From positions 92,257,990 through 92,321,989 of the forward strand of contig CM059193.1 in the NCBI GenBank assembly GCA_030323885.1: DNA of 64,000 nucleotides, written 5' to 3'. Shown here one piece after another: positions 56,664-64,000 of this stretch. Position 1 is the stretch's first letter, and every line of letters starts with the position of its first letter. Both the position numbers and the translations under genes were made by a program. This DNA comes from Branchipolynoe longqiensis. Lineage: Eukaryota; Annelida; Polychaeta; Phyllodocida; Polynoidae. The notes under the pieces were generated by a model. The model was given only the letters and a program-made list of their open reading frames with translations. It was not told the origin of the DNA and made no database searches.

Positions 56664-58077
56664 TCATCATCATCATGCTGTCGGTCGCAATGCGACAAAG
56701 ACTGCTTTCATTACTTGACTGCCGCTCTCCATTTAGCTCTCTGCTGTGAGAGTTGCGTCCATCAGTCGGTCTTAATGTCTCTCAGCTTCAGGTTTCTCTT
56801 GATGGTATCCCTGAACCGGAGACGGGGGCTCTTTCTGTAGCCAGAAGACAGTTGAGAATAAAGGATCTGCTTTGGTAGCCTGTCTGATGACATCCTCATG
56901 AGGTGTCCAGTCCACCGGAGATTCTTTTTGATCAGAAGATCTTCCATAGAGGGCAGCCCCATCCGTTCGAGTATTTCCTTATTCGTCACTTTGTCCTTCC
57001 AGGTTAGCCTCATGATTGAACGCAGATGTCGCATCATGAAGGCATGCAGCTTTTTCACCTGCTGTCTGTACACTGTCCAGGCCTCGGCTCCGTATAGTAG
57101 GGTGGATAGCACGATTGCGCGGTAGATCTTACCTTTGACCCGAATGGACACATGGTGGTTGTTCCAGAGTCTCTGGCGTAGTCGGCCGAAAGATGCGCTA
57201 GCCTTGGCCATCCTCCTCTGTATCTCAGCATCAATGCGTCCATCACTTGATATAGTGCTTCCGAGATAGGTGAATTCCGGAACAGAGTTCAGCTTGTTTC
57301 CGTCAACCATGATCTCCTCCTCTCGGGTTCTTGTAGAGTTGGGTTGGTACAGCACCTCTGTCTTCTTGATGTTAATTTTCAGGCCAAACTTCTTTGATGC
57401 ATCGGAGAAAGCGTCCACTATTTTCTGGGTCTCTTCAGCAGAGTGGGCAACCAGTGCACTGTTATCTGCGAATAGTAGCTCTCTCACCAGTATCTGAGTA
57501 GTCTTGGTCTTCGCTCTGAAGTGTGCGACATTGAATAGGTCAGCGCTCTGTCTGGACTGTATATAGATGCCATCCCCCATGTCTCGGAAAGCCTCGTCTA
57601 GCATTGCTGATAGGAAGATGGAGAAGAGCGTGGGGGCCAGTACACAACCTTGCTTGACCCCATTGGTAACCCCGAACGATTCCGAGACTTCCCCTCCAGC
57701 ACTAACGTTCGCCATCATTCTTGTATGTAGAGCCTCGATCATAGTTGTGAACTTCTCTGGGCATCCGTACTTCCTCAGTAGCTGCCATAGCCCGGTCCTC
57801 CCGACTGTATCAAATGCCTTAGTGAAATCGACAAATACCATGTACAGTGGTCGGTCCTGCTCAATGCACTTTTCTTGTAGCTGTCGGAGACAAAATATCA
57901 TATCCACAGTGCTCCGGTTACCTCTGAAGCCACACTGTGACTCCGGAACTACACCAGGTGTTATGTGAATAGATAGTCTGTTGAGTAGGATCCTGGCGAA
58001 GATCTTCCCTGCTATGGAAAGAAGAGAGATTCCTCTATAGTTCCCACAGTCCGTTCGATCACCTTTCTTGTAGATGG
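56664..58077 (-). mobile_element. 5'-truncated LINE inserted in gag of element C
   Basis: 1,414 bp on the minus strand, flanked by a perfect 10-bp target duplication TTTGACTTGT (56,654-56,663 and 58,078-58,087). The 5' end falls inside the reverse transcriptase, so it is a truncated copy; the 3' end is a short (TGA)n tail. This is the usual product of target-primed reverse transcription. Confidence 0.9.
56762..58077 (-). pseudogene. Non-LTR reverse transcriptase, C-terminal part
   Basis: About 438 codons, open throughout. RT motifs: KKGDRTDCGNYRGISLLSI, CGFRGNRSTVDMIF, VFVDFTKAFDTV, GVKQGCVLAPTLFSIFL, and LLFADNSALVAHS, where the catalytic FADD has become FADN. Then a thumb region (KINIKKTEVL, FTYLGSTISSDGRI) and the long C-terminal region common in CFDP2/RTE-like animal LINEs (RWTGHLMRM). 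N-terminal endonuclease and start are missing. The clade assignment is tentative. Confidence 0.85.
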
Positions 58078-58177
58078 TTTGACTTGTTACGTATGTAATA
58101 AACCGCATTTAATGAGAAATTGTCCACATTTAAAATTACTGCGTAGTAACATAAGCTCTACTGCTTCGGGAAACTAA

Positions 58178-58500
58178 ATAGCGCACTTGATACTCGTCCG
58201 AGTATTGATATTGAATTTAATCAAGTAAAATTAACTGGTCTGGTAGACTCAGGTGCGGCTAAAAGTTTAATACATGTAGATGCATTTCGAAATTTAGTAG
58301 ATATTGGAATAGCACATAAACAATTGTATCCAGGTAGTAGGCTGAGATCAATCTCAGGTCATTTAATTCCAACTTTAGGTATGACTTATATTGCTATTTA
58401 TAATAAGTTATGTCCTTTCTTTGTAGTTGAATCATTAGCTTTTGAATTATTAATTGGGACAGATATAATGGAAATGTGTAATTCAACACCGAGACGATCT
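58178..58500 (+). pseudogene. pol: Start of pol (protease) of element C, truncated
   Basis: In a different frame from gag. Shows GLVDSGAAKSLIHV and, further on, RSISGHLIPTLG and LLIGTDIMEMCNS, the two conserved blocks of a retropepsin. These parallel GLVDTGASRSMI, RSLSGHLIPTKG and LIGTDVMQQC in element A. The frame then enters the tyrosine-recombinase element at about 58,505, so RT, RNase H and integrase are not in the window. Confidence 0.75.
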
Positions 58501-58504
58501 GCTA

Positions 58505-58831
58505 TAATATGGCCTTTAATGGTATCGAAGGCAAGGGTCATGCGAACATAGAACAGATATGTCAGAGGCGAGAGTAATAGCATGGAGTAGGTCCAGCGTG
58601 AGAGAGTCAATGAAGGTAAGTCTACTTTACGATAGAAGGCTAGAGTAAGTTAAGAGGACGATAAGCGTTTAAGGCTAAATAATGTAAATGTCTAGGCAAC
58701 GATAAGCGTCTTACGTAAGGTAAAGTGTAAATGTCAAGTCTTGAGTTATGTCCTATCGTAAGGTTGGGTCTGATGGTGTAGTCTATCCTTCGCGTGTTGT
58801 TGAGTCGGGTGCGGGTTAGACCAGGCACTCA
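58505..58831 (-). repeat. Split direct repeat B2
   Basis: Starts TAATATGGCCTTTAATGGTA; matches 59,117-59,440 almost base for base apart from small gaps. Ends near CAGGCACTCAA. Confidence 0.85.
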
Positions 58832-59116
58832 AACCCTTCCCGGTAAGTCCAGAAGGTGGGTGGGAGGGGGGGAAATTAGTCTGGAGGTCTGCTCGTGAGG
58901 TCGAGCGGGTCTTGAGGCTGAGTATGATCCAGTTGGTGAGCAACGGTGGATTCTGGGTGGTTGTGGTACTATGCCTAGGAGTCGAACAGTTCGAGTCCAA
59001 CGTCGCAGATAGGTTGGCGCCAGGAGCAGCCCGTCTCGGCGCCCAGACAGAAATTTGCCACGTTGCAGTACAAACATGGACAATTCAAATCCAGACAATG
59101 GGGAGACAGACTACTT
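58832..59116 (-). repeat. Split direct repeat A2 (middle segment)
   Basis: 285 bp between the two direct repeats. In Ngaro/PAT elements this copies the element's 5' terminal repeat A1, expected to the right of 64,000. Confidence 0.6.
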
Positions 59117-59440
59117 TAATATGGCCTTTAATGGTATCGAAGGCAAGGGTCATGCGAACATAGAACAGATATGTCAGAGGCGAGAGTAATAGCATGGAGT
59201 AGGTCCAGCGTGAGAGAGTCAATGAAGGTAAGTCTACTTTACGATAGAAGGCTAGAGTAAGTTAAGAGGAAGTTTAAGGCTAAATAATGTAAATGTCTAG
59301 GCAACGATAAGCGTCTTACGTAAGGTAAAGTGTAAATGTCAAAGTCTTGATTAAGTCTATCAAAGTTGGCGTCTGATGGTGTAGTCTATCCTTCGCCAAG
59401 TTGTTGATTCGGGCGGTTAGACCCAGGCACTCAACCAAAT
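59117..59440 (-). repeat. Split direct repeat B1
   Basis: Copy of 58,505-58,831. The recombinase ORF ends at its inner edge (TGA at 59,431-59,433). Confidence 0.85.
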
Positions 59441-60490
59441 AAGGTGGAGAGTGCCTGGGGGGCCGTGGTGAAGGCCGCCTTAGGGACGTACTGATGGACA
59501 GCCGTGGATCTCCAGTTCCCGACGTCGCACACGTCGGCTATCGTGACGCCGGCGCCCGTGCATGCCTGGGCGGCGCCCCTCCGAAGGCTGTGAAGGGTGA
59601 CGTCATTGGTGTTTTGGCGGCCTCGGGCGGCCAGGGCCATCCTCAGGGCCCTGGTCAGTGTGCGGGCGTGCAGCAGGGATCCATCTGGGATCAGGAAGGC
59701 GGGGCCGTCGGGGTCGATGGTGGCATGTCGTTGGTATCGTCGCCAGGCTCGCAGAGGGCAGCAGGCGGTGCCGGGGATCGCCGGGAGCTCGACGGAGTAC
59801 GCATCGTCAATCCTTCTGGAGGTCTTGGTGGTCTGCACGCGGACTAGGAGTGCGTTTCCTGCATCCCTGATGTCCTTCCTTGCCAGTGAGGGTGTGCTGG
59901 GCGCCATGACCCGGTCCGGTGGTGAGAAGGTTACTCTGCTGGAGCATCGTGAAGTAACCGATCAACAGTGCAGCGACCAGTACGTGCGCTCCGGGCCCCG
60001 CTCCTCGCAGGTGGTCCACAACGTCCTTCAGGTCTTGGACGGTAAGGGGAGGAGCCTGGCAGGGAACGTGCAGCAAGGCCCTGGTGACACCGCGCTTGAT
60101 TATAGTGACCGGGTACGCCTCAAACGCCTGAGTGTCGTCGGTCATGAGGGCCACCACCCAAGTTTGCGCGCCACTCAGGTAGTTGTGTACCGCACCAGGG
60201 GAGCGGAGTCTCCGGGCCAGATGTGACACATAGCCCAGGATGTCGTAGGTGGTTGGTTTCAGCACGGTTGTTGCGCTTCGGGTCAGGTATCTCAGGTAGG
60301 TTGTGACCTGTATCATCTTGTTTCTCCACGTTCCTTCTGCAAGTCCCGCCCTCAGGAGGGCCATGATGTTGTCGTGTCGCTCGTCCGGCTTTCCTGGGAA
60401 GAGAGAGACAAAGTTATTCGATCTTCCCAGGGTGTGGGCTGATGTCGAGATGTCTGAGGTCGTGGGTTGTTCGAATTCTGTTGAGACCAA
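59431..60490 (-). pseudogene. Tyrosine recombinase, frameshifted
   Basis: Two overlapping frames (60,490-59,807 and 59,907-59,431) shift by one base near 59,905-59,930. The first has an N-terminal DNA-binding domain (GTWRNKMIQVTTYLRYL) and reaches the first catalytic block, GYFTMLQQSNLL. There the catalytic Arg of the usual LRxSNL pattern is Gln. The second has the remaining motifs: HSLRRGAAQ (His-x-x-Arg), NWRST and the nucleophile region HQYV. The enzyme would integrate circular cDNA; with the frame break and missing Arg this copy should be inactive. It overlaps the end of the RT-RNase H frame by about 77 nt. Confidence 0.8.
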
Positions 60491-62117
60491 GTCGTCTGCA
60501 CTCGAGGTCGGCTCTCGCCGCGGCAGTCGTGTCGAAGGGTCTCCTGCTTAGTGCGTCGGCGAGGACTAGGTCCTTTCTGGGCTTGTGAGCGACCTCGACG
60601 GTGCAGGACCTCACGGCCGCGAAGCGCCATATCTCCCTGGTGCAGGCACAGAGGGTAGTGTCCCTACCCACACCAGTTTCGAGCACCGTCTGAGAGGTCT
60701 GGTTGTCTGTGTTGACTTTGATAACGTAGTTGTGTGCGTCGGGTGGCGTGAGTGCATGGAGTGCCACGACCAGGTTCACCGCCTCGAGAGAGTTGATGTG
60801 GAGCCCCAGGGCTATATAACTGGGTGTGTATGTTTCAGTCATGAAGCTGGTTTGAGAGTATGCTCCTCCCGCTAGCAGCGAGGAATCGCACTCGATTAAC
60901 CATTCGGGTTTGTTGGGGGGTCGTAGGAGGACCAGGCCATTGGTTGTGCGGGCGTAGGAGACGAACCAGGAGACGTCCAACGCCAGCTCAGGCGTTACCC
61001 GGTGCTTCCCCTTGTAGGGGGCTGCCCGAAGGGCCGCGAGGATCCGGTTCATGAATCGTCTCGCAGGTCGTACGCACCGGGTGACGTACTGCAGCCGACC
61101 GATGAGCCTCTGGAGATCCTTCCTGGTGGCCAAGGTGGTGTCTTGCCAACGGGCGCACTCCTCGACAATGTCGGCCAGCTTTTCGTCGGGGATCCGTACG
61201 GTCATGTCCGTCGTGGATATGCTGTATCCCAGCCATTCGATGGTGGTGGTTGGCGGGGTGCACTTTGCTGGGTACAGCGCCAGGCACAGGTCTTCCGCGG
61301 TGGCCAGCATGTCGAGGTAGGGGGTCTCCGCTTCCCCTTTTGTTGCCGCCACTCCGATGAAGTCGTCAAGGTAGCAAAGTGCAAAGTGGCCCTTCTCCCG
61401 TAGGAGGTAGACCACTGCACTTGTGGTTCAGGCACACGCGAGGGAGGAGGACCGGCAGCCAAATGGGGGCGCCATGTCAAAGTAGGAGTCTCCATCCAGG
61501 GTGACTCCCAGCAAGGGGACCGAGAGGGGGCAGGTTCGGAGCTGTCGGTACGCTCTGGCGAGGTCCGCGGCCCAGAGGTACGCGCCCCTGCTGAGTCCAA
61601 TCACCTCCTCTGCGAGATCCATAATCCCGGGGATGGTGTATGTGGCGGGTCTTCCTTGGTAGAACCCCTTCCGGATCCCAGCATTCACGCTGGCTCCCCT
61701 GGGGAAGCTGAGGTCCACGATGACCCTGCGCTCCTGTGTGTTTTTCTTGGGGCAGGTCATCATGGGGCTGGTCTGAGCCCAGGGGGCGAAGGGGGGTGAG
61801 CGGAAGGGGCCAAGCAGTGCCCTGAGGCGTACCTCTTTGTCGATGTAGTGCCGCACCCAGTGCATGTGGGTGGGGTCCTCCCTGTGGTTCGCTACCACCG
61901 GAACGGGTGGGCGGTCCGCCGTGTAGTCGGCGGGCCATCCATACTCAAGGTGGTCGACCATCTGGAGATCATGGTAGTCGACGAGGAGAGCCCTCCACCT
62001 GTGGATTTTAAGGGCAGAGGGGACGGGCACCCGGGCCGCTATGTAGTTAGGGAGGCCGGTCGCCCTGACCTGCTCAAAGATGTCGAGGTAGGTCTTGTTT
62101 TCCCACTGGCCGGGCAC
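60414..62117 (-). pseudogene. RT-RNase H of the tyrosine-recombinase element
   Basis: One frame broken by a single TGA at 61,428-61,430, where a CGA codon is plausible (CpG decay). RT motifs: MMTCPKKNTQERRVIVDLS, YLWAADLARAYRQL, MAPPFGCRSSSLACA, then FALCYLDDFIGVA. RNase H-like region: WLIECDSSLLAGGAYS, INSLEAVNLV, KVNTDNQTSQTV and LVLADALSRRP. Organisation and motif spelling fit the DIRS/Ngaro lineage rather than LTR elements. Confidence 0.85.
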
Positions 62118-62984
62118 TGCGGTCGGCCAGATTCGTGTCAGGGTGTGCCGGTATGAGAGGGGTGTGTGGGGGGGTTGTAGAGGGACGCCGGTATGGCGTG
62201 GAGGTCGTCCAAGACCTCGGTCAGGTCTTCGTCAGCCTGGCCGTGTTCGTCCTGGGTGAGGAGATCGTCAGGGGGGGGCCCCCCCGTCGTGGAGGTCTGT
62301 GCTAGTCGTCCTCAGGGTAAGGTGGCCGGAGGGTCTGACCATTGCTAACATGCCGATCGTGGTTTTGTTGCTCGTCGGTGCGTGTGGCCTCTCCAGGACT
62401 GGGGTGTGGTCGATCCTGGCATGTGGGTCGGCGTCGTTTGGGCGATCATTTTTTGGCTCCTGTGTTTTTGTTGATGGTGAGGAGCACAGTTTGTTTGTGG
62501 CATCTGCCGCCTGGCCGCACATTTCACCTCTGGTCAGTGTGTGAGGGAGGTGAGGGGGGGTGTGGGCGTTAGAGGGGGCGGTGTGGTGGGCGTGGTCAAT
62601 GTTTACATTTCTCTCTGGCTGGTCATGGGGGGGTGGGTAATCAGGTGGTTCCGGCTTACTTCCTGGGGCTGTTGTTTCTAAAGCGGGGGTGGTCTCGGGT
62701 GCGGGCGTGTAAGTGGGTGCTTCCGGTTTACTTCCCTGCATGTTGAAGCAACACTCGGGTGGAGCCTCAGTGGCGGGTGGGTAACTGGGTGTTTCCGGTT
62801 TACTTTCGGGTATGCTGTCGTGGAGACCTGGTGGGACCCTTGTGGCTTGCGGGTAACTGGGGGTTTCCGGTTTACATTTGGGGAGGGAGGTCGGGGGGTC
62901 GCCCGGGTAAATGGGGGTTTCCGGTTCAGTTAAGGGGATGGGTAACCGAGGGCTTCCGGTGCACGGGGCGTGTGGGGTTGCCAA
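62118..62984 (-). pseudogene. Proline-rich N-terminal part of the pol frame
   Basis: 238 codons open (62,984-62,268) in the same frame as the RT. It has four diverged repeats of about 22 residues built on KPETPSYPxAT / KPEAPTYTPAP, then a polar stretch. It ends at a TGA beside a GGGGGGGCCCCCC run. After that run another frame (DDLLTQDEHGQADEDLTEVL) is open to about 62,140, where a second G run restores the RT frame. The two breaks may be homopolymer errors. No known domain; perhaps a gag-pol linker. Confidence 0.5.
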
Positions 62985-63290
62985 GCGCTCTTGTGGGTCA
63001 GCGGCAGGGGCCGCGGGGTCATCGGGTGGGGGGTGGGGGGGGGTTAATTTGAGGGTCGGGGTTGGCGAGGGAAGTAAGTGGGTTAACTAGATGGGGGGAG
63101 CAGGTGGGTTGGGGTGGGTTGGGGTCTGAGGTTCTAGTACAAACAGGCGGCGGTAATACGTTACGGGCGTCGTATGGGGGCGAACGGGCGGCAATAATGG
63201 CACAGTGCATCTTACTTTTTGGTGTGTAGTGCTGGTCGTCTTTGTCGCCATCATTAACGACCGGGCTCCCCCCGATCCGCACTCCGCCGC
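62985..63290 (-). other. Gag-pol spacer of the tyrosine-recombinase element
   Basis: About 300 bp rich in G runs on the plus strand, between gag and the proline-rich pol segment. No domain seen. Confidence 0.4.
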
Positions 63291-63977
63291 TTAATGAAAA
63301 TCCTGAGGCTGCGCCTCCTCCGCGCTGGCAGCCGCCGCCTTCCTTTCCTGTTGCCTGCGTTTGTTATTACAGTCCATCTCCTTGTGTACATTGGCTTTAT
63401 GATATTTATTGGCACACCAGCGACACAGGTGTACGAGTCTATCGGGCATTAGGCCGTGGGTAGCCGTGAAGCCGCAGTCACTGCCCCAGTTCCACTTGTG
63501 GCACGGTCTACCGTCAGTCTCTGCGTTAAAGTCCTGTTGGCGATATTGGTTGGCGGCGGGCGTGGCGGGGGGGTCTTGGCGGGCTGAGGCGCTCGCCTCG
63601 TCCGTGCGTTGGGCTGGGAGGGGGTATATGGCAGTGCTCCTCGCCGTCCTCCTAGTGTTGCCAAGTCGTGTACCGGTAAGGCACGCATCCCGTTGCACGT
63701 CCTTTATTGCGTGAGTGTCTCTCCAACCTCGCGGGAGTCTGCCGTCCTCAAACATTAAGAACAAATTTTCTGACCAGGCCAGGCACATGGCCCAGTCCCA
63801 GTCCGCCGCCATGTTGGAAATTTGCTCCATGTGATCACGGATCGGCGCAGCCCAGTCCCTCGGCACTGTCGGATCTTTGCACATCCTACTGAGTGCCGAG
63901 TAGTATTCGTGCCAGGCACTTTCTCCCAGTCCGACTTTCCCTTTTCTGTCCCCCCGAATAACAAACAAGTGGGGCAT
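63291..63977 (-). CDS. gag-like ORF1 of the tyrosine-recombinase element
   Basis: 228 codons from ATG 63,977. A helical N-terminal part (SAWHEYYSALSRMCKD, IRDHMEQISNMAADWDWAM), an Ala/Pro/Arg-rich linker, and a C-terminal cysteine/histidine cluster CHKWNWGSDCGF...HGL...HLCRWCANKYHKANVHKEMDC. The C-x3-N-x-G-C, H-x-C-x2-C, H...C arrangement is typical of the nucleic-acid-binding zinc cluster in DIRS/Ngaro gag proteins. It ends with an Ala/Glu-rich tail. The true start could lie further right. Confidence 0.7.
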   Translation of the reverse strand: MPHLFVIRGDRKGKVGLGESAWHEYYSALSRMCKDPTVPRDWAAPIRDHMEQISNMAADWDWAMCLAWSENLFLMFEDGRLPRGWRDTHAIKDVQRDACLTGTRLGNTRRTARSTAIYPLPAQRTDEASASARQDPPATPAANQYRQQDFNAETDGRPCHKWNWGSDCGFTATHGLMPDRLVHLCRWCANKYHKANVHKEMDCNNKRRQQERKAAAASAEEAQPQDFH

Positions 63978-64000
63978 TAGCTGTCTCCTACCTCTCCTCC

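Larger units (their letters stand above)
55341..58177 (+). pseudogene. gag: gag of element C, split by a LINE
   Basis: Starts at ATG 55,341 (MPVTRLKEDSLREQF). 441 codons are open to the LINE at 56,664, including a charged coiled-coil-like stretch (ERAEADYQREERREKRELA) and capsid motifs shared with element A gag. Reading resumes in the same frame at 58,088, giving CYVCNKPHLMRNC, a zinc knuckle with one residue fewer between the second Cys and the His than the CCHC norm, and stops at TAA 58,175-58,177. The LINE plus one target-site copy is 1,424 bp. Apart from that insertion the gag frame is open. Confidence 0.8.
58505..64000 (-). mobile_element. Ngaro/DIRS-like tyrosine-recombinase retrotransposon
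   Basis: Read right to left: gag (63,291-63,977), proline-rich region and RT-RNase H (60,414-62,984), tyrosine recombinase (59,431-60,490), then direct repeat (59,117-59,440), a 285-bp middle segment, and a second direct repeat (58,505-58,831). Such split direct repeats (B1-A2-B2) and a tyrosine recombinase in place of an integrase mark the Ngaro/PAT type. No methyltransferase domain is seen, favouring Ngaro. The 5' end, with the A1 repeat, lies beyond the window. It is inserted into element C. Confidence 0.85.

Noticed and set aside
56762..58108. Taking the LINE ORF start at the ATG near 58,108
   Set aside because: That ATG and the next codons lie in element C sequence and the target duplication; the LINE itself begins at 58,077 inside the RT.

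Overview
The window is animal genomic DNA. It holds a spliced metabotropic-glutamate-type class C GPCR, a second spliced gene with GT-AG introns, LTR, LINE and tyrosine-recombinase retrotransposons, many small inverted-repeat transposons, and a large amount of minisatellite DNA. Copies of a tRNA-derived SINE with a conserved body, and a TIR element with central tandem repeats resembling bivalve 'pearl' elements, suggest a marine lophotrochozoan, perhaps a mollusc. That guess is an inference, not proof.

Layout. 1-11.9 kb: no convincing gene; at least seven unrelated minisatellites alternating with MITEs and SINE pieces. 11.9-15.5 kb (minus strand): two exons of an mGluR-like receptor, with an intron full of repeats. 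15.5-24.9 kb: a solo LTR of the large element described below, a SINE split by a MITE, a 13-bp minisatellite and a 3.5-kb TG/CA-type array that switches strand near 23,098. 24.9-28.4 kb (plus strand): an unrecognised gene of eight or nine exons whose phases all agree. It encodes about 400 residues with a homeodomain-like N terminus.

28,947-45,441 (minus strand): a complete LTR retrotransposon of about 16.5 kb ('element A'). It has two ~1.02-kb LTRs, a 4-bp target duplication (ACCT on both sides), a primer-binding site, gag, pol, an extra ORF, a broken baculovirus-F-like env, and a polypurine tract. 45.4-47.1 kb: a hairpin-forming satellite. 47.1-54.0 kb (plus): a decayed Ty3/gypsy element ('element B') with a 5' LTR but no 3' LTR. 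54.1-58.5 kb (plus): the 5' LTR, gag and start of protease of a third gypsy element ('element C'), related to A by gag. C is interrupted by a 5'-truncated LINE with a 10-bp target duplication (56,654-58,087). It is then cut off by a Ngaro/DIRS-like tyrosine-recombinase retrotransposon (58,505 to beyond the window, minus strand) with split direct repeats.

The two host genes are the receptor (signal reception at the plasma membrane) and the homeodomain-like gene (possible nuclear DNA binding). Everything else appears to be mobile or satellite DNA. Several coding breaks in the retroelements sit in G/C homopolymers, so some may be assembly errors rather than decay. All alignments were made by eye.
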